Below are positions 47,461-57,214 of a DNA stretch of 64,000 nt, piece after piece (the stretch's first letter is position 1; each line of letters starts with the position of its first letter). The DNA is from JBDTSW01 sp963797835 (GTDB lineage Bacteria > Actinomycetota > Thermoleophilia > Solirubrobacterales > 70-9), in assembly GCA_963797835.1 (NCBI GenBank), contig CAWCRN010000024.1, forward strand, positions 372,001 to 436,000, given 5' to 3'. Below the pieces are notes generated by a model that was not told where the DNA came from, did not search any database, and saw nothing but the letters and a program-made list of their open reading frames with translations. The position numbers and the translations under genes were made by a program.

Positions 47461-48432
47461 ATGGTCAGGATCCTCTCGATCGACGGCGGTGGGATCCGGG
47501 GAGTGATCCCCGCCACCGTTCTGGCGACGATCGAGGAGCGCACCGGCAAGCCGATCGCCGAGCTGTTCGACCTGATCGCGGGCACGTCGACCGGAGGCAT
47601 CCTCGCGCTGGGCCTCACCCTCGACGACGGGACCGGACGCCCCCGCCACTCCGCGGATGCCCTGCGCCAGCTCTACCTCGAGCGAGGCGACGAGATCTTC
47701 CCGCCGCTGCGTCCCGCCTGGGCGCGGACGATGCGGGGCGTCTTCGACGAGCGCTACCCCGAGCCGCCGCTGCGGGAGATCCTTCAGGCGTACATGGGCG
47801 ACGCCCGGCTCAGCGACGCGCTCAAGCGGGTCCTCGTCACCGCCTACGAGATCGAGCTGCGCCAGCCGTTCTTCTTCCGCTCGGCCCGCGCCAAGGACGA
47901 CCCGGCCTACGATTTCCCCGTCTGGGAGGCGGCCCGCGCCACGTCGGCCGCGCCCACGTACTTCGAGGCGGCGCGGATCGCCGCTCCCGACGACGCGAAC
48001 GACAGCTACGCGCTCGTCGACGGCGGCGTCTTCGCCAACAACCCTTCGTTGTGCGCGATCACCGACCTCCGCCAGGGCCACCACACGGAGGCCGCGCGGC
48101 CGGTCGAGGTGGAGGACATGTTCATGGTCTCGCTCGGCACAGGTGAGCTGAACGGCCGCATCGCCTGGGACGAGGCGCGCGACTTCGGCTTCTTCGGCTG
48201 GGGCAGGCACCTGCTGGGAGTGGTGATGGACGGCGTCTCCGACGCCGCCTCGTTCCAGTCGGCGCAGCTGCTGGAGGGCCGCTACCACCGCTTCCAGATC
48301 GACCTGGAGGCGGGTACGACCGGGCTCGACGACGCTACGCGCCGGAACCTGGAGGCGCTCGACGAGCGCGCCAAGCGCCTGGTCGCCCAGCAATCGGCGA
48401 AGATCGACGAGGTTTGCGAACAGCTCGTCTGA
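47461..48432 (+). CDS. Patatin-like phospholipase
   Basis: 323-residue lipid acyl hydrolase. Oxyanion loop GGGIRG at residues 9-14, nucleophile elbow GTSTGG at 41-46 (Ser43), and the catalytic Asp in LVDGGVFANNP. Intact, no signal peptide. Divergent from the WS/DGAT gene, so lipid synthesis and lipid hydrolysis are set under shared promoter DNA. The family includes cytosolic lipases and phospholipases A. Confidence 0.93.
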   Translation: MVRILSIDGGGIRGVIPATVLATIEERTGKPIAELFDLIAGTSTGGILALGLTLDDGTGRPRHSADALRQLYLERGDEIFPPLRPAWARTMRGVFDERYPEPPLREILQAYMGDARLSDALKRVLVTAYEIELRQPFFFRSARAKDDPAYDFPVWEAARATSAAPTYFEAARIAAPDDANDSYALVDGGVFANNPSLCAITDLRQGHHTEAARPVEVEDMFMVSLGTGELNGRIAWDEARDFGFFGWGRHLLGVVMDGVSDAASFQSAQLLEGRYHRFQIDLEAGTTGLDDATRRNLEALDERAKRLVAQQSAKIDEVCEQLV

Positions 48433-49344
48433 GGGGCGCCGTGCTGGCGGTTGCGGCCGTGGCCCTCGCCTTCGGCGGCTGCGGCGGCGATGAGGGCGAC
48501 GGAGCCGACCTGTTCGACGCCGAGCGCGCCTACCGCGACGTGGAGGCGCAGGTGGCGATCGGCCCGCGCCCGGCGGGCTCTCCGGGGAGCCGGGAGGAGG
48601 TGGCGCTGATCGAGCGCGAGCTGCGGGCCGCCGGGGTCGAGGACGTTCGCGTCCAGCGCCCCACGCGAACGTCGTCGGGACGATCCCGGGACGCGAGCCC
48701 GGGCGCCGTGGTGGTCGGCGCCCACCACGACACCAAGGACGCGATCCCGGGGTTCGTCGGCGCCAACGACGGCGCCTCTGGCGTGGCGGTCGTGCTCGAG
48801 CTGGCGCGCTCGCTCGAGGCTCCGCTCGACGGGCCCTCGCTCCACCTCGCGCTGTTCGACGCCGAGGAGGCGCGGGGGTCGCGGCCGTTCGAGGTCGACG
48901 GGACGCGCGGCAGCCGCCAGTACGTGAGGTACGCCGAAGCCGGCGGAAAGCAGGGCTCGCCGCCGCTCGACGAGATCGAGGGCGATGGTGCTCTTCGACC
49001 TGGTCGGTGACTGCGATCTCCAGATCCCGCTCGAGCCAAACTCCGACCCCGAGCTCCACGCGCGCTTCGCGGACGCCTCGGAGGAGGCCGACGGCGACCC
49101 GGCGCCGTTCACCGGCAGGACCACGCCGATCGGCGACGACCACATCCCGTTCCGCGAGGCGGGCGTGCCCGCCGTGGACCTGATCGACTTCACCTACGGC
49201 GAGGGCCCGAGCCCGGGCTCCTACTGGCACACGCCCGAGGACACGCTTGACAAGGTGTGCGTGGAGAGCCTCGACGCGGTGGGCGAGGCGGCGGCGCGGG
49301 CGCTGCCGGCGGATTCGCTAGTCGCCGCCTCAGCCGACCCCTGA
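48414..49344 (+). CDS. M28-family zinc peptidase lipoprotein (frameshifted)
   Basis: About 305 residues. TTG start inside the end of the patatin gene (19-base overlap). Lipoprotein signal with a cysteine in LAFGGCGG. M28 aminopeptidase domain with zinc ligands in VVVGAHHDTKD (His), GANDGASG (Asp), FDAEEARGS (Glu), LFDLVGDCDLQI (Asp) and SYWHTPEDT (His). Three shifts (near 48655, 48700 and 48985) break it. Predicted extracytoplasmic aminopeptidase or, by relatives, a glutaminyl-cyclase-like enzyme. Confidence 0.82.
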
Positions 49345-49703
49345 CGATCGCCGCCCTCGACATGGCTGATGCGCCCGTCGCGGAAGCCGTAGCGCCAGGC
49401 GACCGTCGCTCTCACCTCGGCGCCGCTGGCCTTCCCGGTGGCGACGTTCTCGGCCGTGACCTCGATCGAGCCGTCCGGGAGCTCCTCGAGTCGGAGGATC
49501 TCGAAATGGAGGTCACGGCCGAAGCTGGAGAACCAGTCGCCGAACCAGCGGCCGACCTCATCGCGGCCGCTGAAGGTCCCGGACCTGATGCCGCCCGCGG
49601 GGATCACCAGCTCGACGTCCTCGGCGTAGTGCGACATCGCCCGCTCCCAGTCGCGCTCGTTGACGGCCGCGTATTGGTCACGGATGACGTCGGCGTTGCT
49701 CAT
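49221..49703 (-). CDS. NTF2-like (SnoaL) protein
   Basis: 160 residues as read: VIRDQYAAVNERDWERAMSH, then ELVIPAGGIRSGTFSGRDEV, GRWFGDWFSSFGRDLHFEI, and TVAWRYGFRDGRISHVEGG. A typical ketosteroid-isomerase-like domain ends at about residue 120. The remaining Ser/Ala-rich tail overlaps the 3' end of the convergent M28 gene and is probably produced by a lost stop. Substrate unknown. Confidence 0.7.
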   Translation of the reverse strand: MSNADVIRDQYAAVNERDWERAMSHYAEDVELVIPAGGIRSGTFSGRDEVGRWFGDWFSSFGRDLHFEILRLEELPDGSIEVTAENVATGKASGAEVRATVAWRYGFRDGRISHVEGGDRQGSAEAATSESAGSARAAASPTASRLSTHTLSSVSSGVCQ

Positions 49704-49731
49704 GGGTTCGCATCGTGACCCATCGCGTGGG

Positions 49732-50244
49732 TCACGCGATTCTCGCCGCGACGCCGACCGCAGGCGGGCTGAGCCCTTCCGAGCGAAGGATCTCGCGAAC
49801 CTCGAACCCGTTCGCGCGCAGGGTGGCGGAGACGTCCGCAGCATGCTCCTCGGCCGCGGGCGCGGTCCAGCCCGGGAGCTGGTTGAACAGGTAGCAGGCC
49901 TCCTCCGGGCCCGAGCAGACTGCGGGCTGCCTCAAGCGCCGACGGGCGGGTGAGGGCCACGACATGGAACGCGAAGATCCGAGTCGAACGGCCCGTCGAG
50001 ATCGGCGGACTCGAGCTCGGCGCAGACGAACGAGGCGCGACCCGCGGCGACGTGCTCGGCGTTCCGCTTGGCCGCCGCGGCGATCATCTTCTGCGAGCGG
50101 TCGAGGCCGACGATCGACCCGGACCTCAAGCCGCTCGCAGGCGAGCGTGACGGCGACCCCGTGCCCGCACCCAACCTCGAGCAGACGATCTGCGGGCTCG
50201 ATGCCGAGCTGCTCGACCGCCCATGCCTGCCGATCCAACGGCAC
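49732..50244 (-). CDS. SAM-dependent methyltransferase (frameshifted)
   Basis: About 170 residues. The N-terminus LDRQAWAVEQLGIEPADRLL leads into motif I LLEVGCGHGVAV. After a shift near 50125 come SIVGLDRSQKMIAAAAKRN, SFVCAELESADLDGPFD, and later ARSLLGPGG and GFEVREILRSEGL. Class I Rossmann methyltransferase; substrate not predictable. Several shifts. Immediately downstream of the DUF4242 gene. Confidence 0.7.
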   Translation of the reverse strand: MPLDRQAWAVEQLGIEPADRLLEVGCGHGVAVTLACERLEVRVDRRPRPLAEDDRRGGQAERRARRRGSRLVRLRRARVRRSRRAVRLGSSRSMSWPSPARRRLRQPAVCSGPEEACYLFNQLPGWTAPAAEEHAADVSATLRANGFEVREILRSEGLSPPAVGVAARIA

Positions 50245-50265
50245 GAGCCCGCGCGATCGTTCCGC

Positions 50266-50558
50266 CTAGGCGGAGGCGGTCTCCGGATCCGGCCGCACGA
50301 TGACCGTGTCGGCGATCGGGATGCCTCGTCGACCGGGAGGTCGGCGATGTCGGCGTGCTCGCGGATCTTCTCCGGGCTCGACGCCTGGTAGATGCAGACG
50401 GTGCCGACCGTGCTGCCGCCCTCCTCGAGGACGTAGCTGCGGATCCAGCGGATGTCGTCGGGCATGTCCTCGCCTGCCTTGGTCGAGCGCTCGGCGGCCT
50501 CCTGGAGGTCACCGGGCGACTTCCAGCCGCTGCGCCTGAGGATCGCGTAGAGGTTCAT
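50266..50558 (-). CDS. DUF4242 protein (one frameshift)
   Basis: About 97 residues: MNLYAILRRSGWKSPGDLQ, ADDMPDDIRWIRSYVLEE-like core (GEDMPDDIRWIRSYVLEEGG), then TVCIYQASSPEKIREHAD. After a shift near 50325 the end reads IADTVIVRPDPETASA. This is the DUF4242 ferredoxin-like fold; a Streptomyces member (SCO4226) was reported as nickel-binding, so a metal role is possible. GGGGGAG lies before the ATG. Confidence 0.78.
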
Positions 50559-50653
50559 CGACTCCCCCTTCGTTTGTGGCCCACCGTTGTGGGCCTTTCG
50601 CCCTCCGTCCTTCACCGGCCGAGGGCGTTACGGCGATCACTACCCTATGCCCG

Positions 50654-51635
50654 ATGGAGACCGCCATCAAGAGCGCTCCTCGCCGCGTGCTGCTGGCCGC
50701 TCCGCGTGGCTATTGCGCCGGCGTCGACCGCGCCGTTCAGACGGTCGAGCACGCGCTCGACCTGCACGGCCCACCCGTCTACGTGCGCAAGGAGATCGTC
50801 CACAACAAGCACGTCGTGCAGCAGCTCCGCGAGCGCGGGGCGATCTTCGTCGAGGAGGAGACCGAGGTCCCCGAGGGGGAGCTGGTGGTGTTCTCCGCCC
50901 ATGGCGTGGCGCCGAGCGTCCACGCCAACGCCGCCGCCCGGAACCTGCGGACGATCGACGCCACCTGCCCGCTCGTCACGAAGGTCCACGTCGAGGCTCG
51001 CAAGTTCGCCGAGCAGGGCTACACGATGATCCTGATCGGCCACGAGGGCCACGAGGAGGTCGAGGGGACCACCGGTGAGGCGCCCGGACCACATCGTGCT
51101 CGTGCAGACCGCCGACGACGTCGACCGCCTCGGGGTCCCCGAGGACGTCCCGACCCGGACAAGCTCGCGTTCATCACCCAGACGACGCTCTCGGTGGACG
51201 AGACGGCGGGGATCATCGCCCGCCTGCGCGAGCGCTTCCCGAACGTGGTCGCGCCCAAGTCCGACGACATCTGTTACGCGACCACCAACCGCCAGATCGC
51301 CGTCAAGCAGCTCGCCGCGCGAGTGCGACCTGGTGCTGGTGATCGGCTCGACCAACTCCTCGAACTCCAGCGCCTGGTGGACGTCACCCGCGAGCTGGGC
51401 ACCGAGTCGCACCTGATCGACAACGCCTCGCAGGTCCGGGAGGAGTGGCTCGAGGGCGTGGAGACCGTCGGGATCACCTCCGGCGCCAGCGCCCCCGAGG
51501 AGCTGGTCGCCCAGCTCGTCGAGTTCTTCCGCGACCGCGGCGCCGACGATGTCTCGGAGCTGCGGACGGTCGACGAGGACGTGCGCTTCATGCTGCCGAA
51601 GCAGATCCGCGAGCAGATCGCCTCCGCGCGCCTGA
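50654..51635 (+). CDS. ispH: 4-hydroxy-3-methylbut-2-enyl diphosphate reductase (frameshifted)
   Basis: Last step of the MEP isoprenoid pathway; 4Fe-4S reductase of about 327 residues. The three cluster cysteines are at APRGYCAGVDRAV, IDATCPLVTKVH and SDDICYATTNRQ. The substrate motif TNSSNS appears in a shifted frame (LVLVIGSTNSSNS). Four shifts (near 51075, 51148, 51318 and 51375) occur in two compensating pairs. TACCCT (50641-50646) is 7 bases before the ATG. The frame runs into the next gene only because the stop (TGA, 51633-51635) is displaced. Confidence 0.93.
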
Positions 51636-51652
51636 CGGGCGCCCGACCGGCC

Positions 51653-52168
51653 ATGGAGGCAACGCGCGACGGGTACGAGATGTCGACCGACGCTGCGCGC
51701 CTCGACCGCGACGCGATCTGGGCGTTCCTGACCGAGTCGTACTGGGCGGAGGGGATCCCCCGGGAGCTCCTCGACCGGGCGATCGACCGGTCGCTCTCGT
51801 TCGGCGTCTACGCGCCGGACGGCTCGCAGGCCGGCTATGCGCGCGTCGTGACCGACGGGGCCACCTTCGCGTGGATCGGCGACCTGTTCGTCCTCGACGA
51901 GCACCGCGGCAGGGGCCTCGGGAAGTGGCTGGTCGAGGCGATCCTCGACCACCCGGACCTCTCAGACGCGCGGAAGATCGTCCTCGCGACCGCCGACGCC
52001 CACGGCCTCTACCGCCCGTTTGGCTTTCGCGGCGCCCACCCCGAGCGGATGATGGAGATCTCGCTGACGCCCGAGGAGGCCTACGGGGCCGGCGGGGGTG
52101 ATCAGCCCGACCTAGCCGGAGGGCCGGCTCAAGAACCGCGCAACCCTCGGCCTCGAGCGCCGAGGTGA
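51653..52168 (+). CDS. GNAT-family N-acetyltransferase
   Basis: About 150-170 residues. RDAIWAFLTESYWAEGIPRE opening, DGATFAWIGDLFVLDEHRGR then GLGKWLVEAIL (acetyl-CoA loop RGRGLGK), and HGLYRPFGFRGAHPERMM at the end. This composition is typical of the small actinobacterial GNATs ending in 'ERMMEI'. The C-terminal Pro/Arg tail overlaps the next gene and is probably spurious. Although in frame with ispH, I treat it as a separate gene. Confidence 0.82.
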   Translation: MEATRDGYEMSTDAARLDRDAIWAFLTESYWAEGIPRELLDRAIDRSLSFGVYAPDGSQAGYARVVTDGATFAWIGDLFVLDEHRGRGLGKWLVEAILDHPDLSDARKIVLATADAHGLYRPFGFRGAHPERMMEISLTPEEAYGAGGGDQPDLAGGPAQEPRNPRPRAPR

Positions 52169-53052
52169 GCGCGTCCGCCCGATGGGTCGGATCCCACGAT
52201 CGCGCCGCTCGAGCCCGCGTAGTTGGACGACGCCCGTGCTCGCGAGTGAGCACGACCAGGCTGTGGGCTGATGGAGCTGGAGGACGGCCCGACGGAGCCG
52301 AAGACGCGCGCGATCAACGCGGCGAGCAGCGAGATCTCGCCGGCCTGAAGCGCGGCGCGACCGCGACCGCAGCTGGGAGATGTTCATCGACGAGGTGACC
52401 ACTGGGTGCCCGCGGGAGGCGCCCGCGAGCACGCTGAGCAGCGCGATCGAGGGCTCGGACGCGTCGGTTCGGTAGGGAGAAAGAGCGGTGGCAGAGCGCG
52501 GGGTGAGCGACTCGACAACTGGCCTCGGGCGGTGAAGTCATGAACAGGAGGCGCCGTGGGCCTGGACGAGGCGGACTGGGGGCTCGCCGGTATGCCAGCT
52601 CCCGGTGGGGTGAGCGCCAGGGCCGCCACTCGTCCGCCGGCAGCTCCAGCTCGTGGAACTCGCAGAGCGACCGCATCGTCGCGATCACGACGCGCTCGAG
52701 CCGCTCGGGCGAGTGGCGCGGGATCGAGATCGAGTGGCTCACGCGGAACGGGGGGCGGCGGGCGCAGGGTCGGCCTCGGCGCAGGCTGGGCGAAGCGCTG
52801 ACGCGGCCTCGACCAGGCGGAGCCCGCCGTAGTAGCCGTTGGCGGCCACGTCGGCGACCAGCTCATCCAGGTCGCGGAAGGTGTTGCGGTCCTGATCGGC
52901 CGGGACGATCTCCAGCAGGGGCGCGGCGGAGACTTCGGCTTCGGCCCCGAACGCGAGCGCCGTGACGCGATGGAGATCTCGCTGAAGCGTGAGGGGTTAC
53001 CGAGGAGCGCCGCCCGGGCCTGTGCCCTGCCCCGGCCAACCTTGGGCTCCAT
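52112..53052 (-). pseudogene. GHMP kinase, glucuronokinase-like, heavily broken
   Basis: Fragments in all three minus-strand frames line up in order as one GHMP kinase of about 310 residues: VGRGRAQARAALLGNPS (sugar-binding start), LEIVPADQDRNTFRDLDELV, ANGYYGGLRLVEAA, VIATMRSLCEFHELELPADE after a Gly/Ser-rich ATP loop (SGSSAS in another frame). It ends with SSNYAGSSGAIVGSDPSG, the C-terminal GHMP motif. At least six shifts, more than neighbours, so it may be truly decayed or simply poorly sequenced. TACGAT (reverse, 53062-53067) lies 9 bases before the ATG. Confidence 0.6.
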
Positions 53053-53061
53053 CGCGGCGCG

Positions 53062-53075
53062 ATCGTAGCTACGTT
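53062..53075. promoter_or_regulatory. Overlapping divergent -10 boxes
   Basis: ATCGTAGCTACGTT holds TACGAT for the left gene (reverse) and TACGTT for the right gene, around the palindrome CGTAGCTACG. Gaps to the start codons are 9 and 7 bases. Confidence 0.5.
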
Positions 53076-53082
53076 GGGGGAC

Positions 53083-53397
53083 GTGGAGGAATCCGCCAAG
53101 CGACCGTCGCCAGACCGCGTGCGGGAGGCGCGGACGCGCACCGTCCACATCGGGGAGGGGGACCGGCCCTTCGGCGAGATCACGGCCCAGGAGGCCCGCG
53201 CCCAGTCCGCCGAGCTCAAGGGGGCCGGCAGCTTCGGCCCGCTCCAGCGCGTGGCCAAGGTGGCGCTCGCCTGGGCCGAGCTCGCCGCCGTGATCGAGCA
53301 GGCCGGGGTCGAGACGGTCGGCGAGCTCGACGACGAGACGGTCGTCCTCTGGGCCGAGCGCGTCTGGGTGATCGCCCCGGAGTCCGGCATGATCTAA
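53083..53397 (+). CDS. Hypothetical protein
   Basis: 104 residues: VEESAKRPSPDRVREARTRT, VHIGEGDRPFGEITAQEARA, then a helical C-terminal half (LQRVAKVALAWAELAAVIEQ). GTG chosen because TACGTT lies 7 bases upstream. No family recognised. Ends 24 bases before the histidine-rich ORF on the same strand. Confidence 0.55.
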   Translation: MEESAKRPSPDRVREARTRTVHIGEGDRPFGEITAQEARAQSAELKGAGSFGPLQRVAKVALAWAELAAVIEQAGVETVGELDDETVVLWAERVWVIAPESGMI

Positions 53398-53420
53398 GCC
53401 GCACGGGCGAAGGAGGCGAG

Positions 53421-53646
53421 ATGAGCACACGAGGAAGCCGTGGCAGGACGAAGCGCACGCCACGAGCATGAGCACGACGGCGAGACCACACGCACGCGCA
53501 CGACGGCACGACACGAGCACGTCGAGCACGAGCACGAGCACTCGCACGGGGACGGGACGCACTCCCACCCGCACGTCCACCAGGAGGGCCTGGAGGACGA
53601 CCACACCCACGAGCACGCCGACGACTGGCCTCTGGGGGCCTATAGG
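53421..53646 (+). CDS. Histidine-rich protein beside hyp genes (frameshifted)
   Basis: About 75 residues. After MSTRGSRGRTKRT a shift leads into runs of alternating His with Glu, Asp, Gly and Thr: HEHEHDGET, HEHVEHEHEHSHGDGTHSH, PHVHQEGLEDDHTHEHAD. More than 15 histidines. Such stretches bind nickel or zinc, as in the N-terminus of some HypB or SlyD proteins. HypB in this window has no such stretch. The stop is taken as TAG near 53644, in a shifted frame. Convergent with hypF. Confidence 0.55.
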
Positions 53647-55968
53647 ACCCCTGGAACGTTCAGTGGCCGAGCGGGCGGCGGCGATGGCGGCCTGGCCGTA
53701 GGAGATGCCGCCGTCGTTCGGCGGCAGGCGCTGGGGGATGAGCACGCGCAGGGAGGCGTCGCGCAGCAACGCGGCCGTGCGCTCCAGCAGCAGCCGGTTC
53801 TGGAACACGCCGCCCGAGAGCACCGCCACATCCACCCCGACCGCCTCGCACTCACGCGTGACGGCGGCGGCGGTGGCGCGGGCGAGCGCATTGTGGAACC
53901 GCGCGGCGACCGTCTCCGTCGCTGCCCCGTCCTCCAGATCGCGCATGACCTGCCGCACGGTCTCGCGGGCATCGAGGATCACCGCTCCGCCCGGAGCGCT
54001 TCCCTCGCCGGCCTCGATCAGCGGCATCTGGTAGGCGGCATGCTCGAGCGGGTCGGCAGCACCCTCCAGCTCGGCAGCCGCCTGTCCCTCGTAGTTCACG
54101 GATGACCGGATCCCCAGAAGCGCCGAGACCGCGTCGAACAGGCGCCCCGCGCTGCTGGTCGGCGGTGAGTTGAGGCCGCTGCGCACCAGCTCGCTGACGT
54201 CCTCCCAGCGCTGCGGGTCGATGTCGGCCGCCAGCGCCTCCGGGATCACCGGTACCTCCTCGTCGCCGGCGGCGACCAGCCACGCGCAGGCCATCCGCCA
54301 GGGCTCGAGCGCTGCGCGGTCGCCGCCGGGCAGGCGGACCGGGAACAGCAGCCCGCGCCGCTCGAAGCCATCGAGCCCGCCGGCCAGGAGCTCGCCGCCC
54401 CAGACCGTCTCGTCGGGGCCGAGGCCGGTCCCGTCGAAGATCGCGCCGACCGCCGGGCCCTCCTCGCCGTGCTCGGCGAGGCATGCCGCAAGGTGGGCGT
54501 GGTGGTGCTGGACCGCCACCCGCTCGACGCCCTCGCGCTCCAGCGCGTACCGCGTCGAGAGGTAGTCCGGGTGCAGGTCGTGGGCGACCACGGCGGGCTC
54601 GACCGCGAACAGCCGCTCGAAGTGCTCGACGCCCTCGCGGAACGACTCAAGCGTCTCCCAGTTCTTGAGGTCGCCGATGTGGTGGCTCACCCAGGCCCGG
54701 GAGCCCTTGGCAACGCAGAAGGTGCTCTTGAGCTCGGCGCCCGTTGCGAGGACGGGACGTTCAGCGAAGCGGGGGAGGGGGACCCTGCGCGGTACGTAGC
54801 CTCGCGCCCGGCGCATCAGGAGCGGCGACTGGCCCACGGCCGGGTCGAGCGAGCGGACGACCGAGTCGTCGGTGCGCACGTGGATCGGGCGGTCGTGGAC
54901 GAGGAACGCGTCGGCGATGTCGCCCAGCCGCCGGGCTGCGTCACGATCGGCGAACGCGATCGGCTCGTCGGAGAGGTTTCCCGAGGTCATCACCAGCGTG
55001 GTGTCCGCGTCGGCGAGGAGGAGGTGGTGGAGCGGGGTGTAGGGCAGCATCACCCCGAGGTCTCTGGTGCGCGGGGCGACCGAGTCGGCAACGGGCGCTT
55101 CGGCGCGGCCGCGGGCGATCACGATCGGGCGCTGCGGCCCGGTCAGGAGCGCCTCCTCCTCGGGCGTCAGCTCCACCAGGTCGCGGGCGGCATCGAGGCT
55201 CGGCGCCATCAGGGCGAACGGCTTGTCCTCGCGGTGTTTTCGCGAGCGCAGGGCGGCGACGGCGCTCCTCGTTGGCGGCGTCGCAGGCGAGGTGATAGCC
55301 GCCGAGGCCCTTGATCGCCAGCACCTCGCCGGCGAGCAGCAGGCGCGCCGCCGCCGCCACGGCGTCCTCGCCCTCGCCGACGCCTCGCGCCCACGAGGCG
55401 GGCCTCCGGCCCGCAGTCGGGGCACGCGTTCGGCTGAGCGTGGAAGCGGCGGTCGGCCGGATCCTCGTACTCGGAGCGGCAGGCGGCGCACATCTCGAAG
55501 CCGGCCATGGTGGTGAGTGGCCGGTCGTAGGGGACGCCGCGGACGATCGTGAACCGCGGGCCGCAGTTCGTGCAGTTGATGAACGGGTAGCGATGGCGGC
55601 GGTCGGCGGGGTCGCGAAGCTCCGCCAGGCACTCGCCGCAGGTGGCCATGTCGGGCGAGACCAGCGCCTCGGGCTCCCCGCCCGCCTCCGAGGCGACGAT
55701 CCGGAAGCCCGGGCTCGCCGGTGCCCGGCACCTCCCCCGTCTCGACCGATTCGACCTCGGCCAGCGGCGGCGCGTCGCTCGCCAGCCGGGCGGCCAGCTC
55801 GTCCAGGGCCGTCGCCGGGCCCTCGGCCTCGATCAGCACACCGAGCTCGTCGTTCAGGACCCAGCCGGCGACGCCCAGCTCGGAGGCAAGCCGGAACACG
55901 AACGGCCGGAACCCGACGCCCTGCACCGTGCCGCGGACGCGGATCCGCAGGCGGCGGTCAGCCGTCAA
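53640..55968 (-). CDS. hypF: Carbamoyltransferase HypF (frameshifted)
   Basis: Makes the cyanide ligands of the NiFe site from carbamoyl phosphate, with HypE. About 770 residues: acylphosphatase domain (RVRGTVQGVGFRPFVFRLA); zinc-finger pairs CGEC, CTNC, CAAC and CPDC; YrdC-like domain (LRSRKHREDKPFALMAP; VMTSGNLSDEPI); Kae1-like C-terminal domain (VQHHHAHLAACLAEH; VAVLSGGVFQNRLLLERT). Shifts near 55720, 55370 and 55270. TTG start 11 bases inside the end of the SIS gene. The natural stop is blurred by a further shift near 53660; the end given is one reading. Confidence 0.93.
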
Positions 55969-57180
55969 CGAGCTCGACCAGCTCGCGGAGCACGTGGTAG
56001 GCGCTCGCCTGCGCCTCCTGGATCCGGGGGATGTGCTGCGAGCGGGTGACGATCACATGGTCGGCGAGGCCCTCGGCGGCGATCCGGCCGCCGTCGTAGC
56101 CGACGAGCGCGATCGTCTCGAGGCCGCGCCTGCGCGCCTCCGACAGCGCCAGGATCACGTTGTCGGAGCCGCCGCTGGTGGAGAGGGCGAGCGCCGCGTC
56201 GCCCTCGCGCCCGTACGCGATCACCTGGCGCTGGAAGATCTCCTCGACGCCGACGTCGTTCGCGATCGCGGTCAGGATCGCGGAGTCCTCCGTGAGGTCG
56301 ATCGCGGCGCGCGTGGGCCAGCCGTGTGGCGGCCGGCGGAAATCGGCGACGACGTCCATCGCGTCCGTCGCGGAGCCGCCGTTGCCGAACGCGAGCAGGC
56401 GGCCGCCCGCGTCGAGCCGGCCGCGCAGCTCGGCGGCTGCGTCGATCAGGGCCTCGCGGTTCTCGCCGAGCGTCGCCTCGCGCAGCGCGCCGACCTCCTC
56501 CGACTTCATCAGCACCGAGCGGCGGACGTCGTCGAGCACCGAGTCGAGGTCCTGCTCGGACTCCGACAGGAACGGGTAGAGGAAGCTGGAGCCGCCGGTG
56601 TCGTGCACGGGGCGGGCCTCGCGCCCCTCCAGCAGTCCGCGGTGGTCGAAGAAGACGTGGACCAGCTCCCAGAGCACGTGGTAGAGCGTCTCGACGACCT
56701 CCTGGTCGACGAACGGGTCGGAGTGGCCCACCTCGAACTCCCACTCCGCGCCGGAGTCCGTGAACGCGATCGTCTGGCAGCCACGCTCGCGCGCCAGGGT
56801 GAGCGCGGCCGCGCCTCGGCGGCATCGGACTCGTCGGCTTCATAGGCGATCACGATGTCGTCGGGCTCAGCCAGCACCGCGAGTTGCGCTCCGAGGTCGC
56901 CGCCCTCGCCGGCGAGGCCGATCGCGGGCAGCGCCCGCTTGCCGACGATCACCGGGTGCACGAACTCGACCGCGACGTGGCGCGCGTCGGAGCGGGCCAC
57001 CGGCGAATGGCCCAGGGCGATCAGCCGTCCGCCGCGGGCGAACCGCTCGGCCATCGCGTGGCAGCAGCGCGCCAGGCGCTCGGCCTCGCCGTCGAAGAAG
57101 CGGCCGTTCGCCTCCGTGCGCGCCGCGGCGAGCTCGTCGACGCGACGGGCGAGGCTGCTCGTTCCGGCCATCCCGGTCAT
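55958..57180 (-). CDS. Tandem SIS-domain protein in hyp operon (one frameshift)
   Basis: About 405 residues with two sugar-isomerase (SIS) domains. The first has ERFARGGRLIALGHSPVARS and VEFVHPVIVGKRALPAIGL; then DDIVIAYEADESDA. The second is GmhA (phosphoheptose isomerase)-like: LDAGGRLLAFGNGGSATDAM, then DVVADF, ALALSTSGGSDNVILALSEA, and a QEAQASAYHVLRELVELVDG end. A shift lies near 56815. SIS domains bind or isomerise phosphosugars. It lies between hypB and hypF, with an 11-base overlap with hypF. Why a hydrogenase operon needs it is not clear to me. Confidence 0.82.
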
Positions 57181-57214
57181 CTCACCCGCCCGCTGCGCGC
57201 CGCAGCGGCCATCG

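Noticed and set aside
50576..52168. Apparent IspH-acetyltransferase fusion
   Set aside because: IspH normally ends just after FMLPKQIREQ and a TGA lies one base out of frame at 51633; a 1-base error explains the fusion better.
52112..53052. GHMP kinase plus SIS as a heptose-activation pathway
   Set aside because: The needed HAD phosphatase and nucleotidyltransferase are not adjacent, and the kinase looks closer to glucuronokinase; not enough to claim a pathway.
52384..55968. A 1194-residue frame joining HypF to downstream DNA
   Set aside because: HypF homology stops near 53665; beyond this the frame is antisense to other ORFs and lacks motifs.
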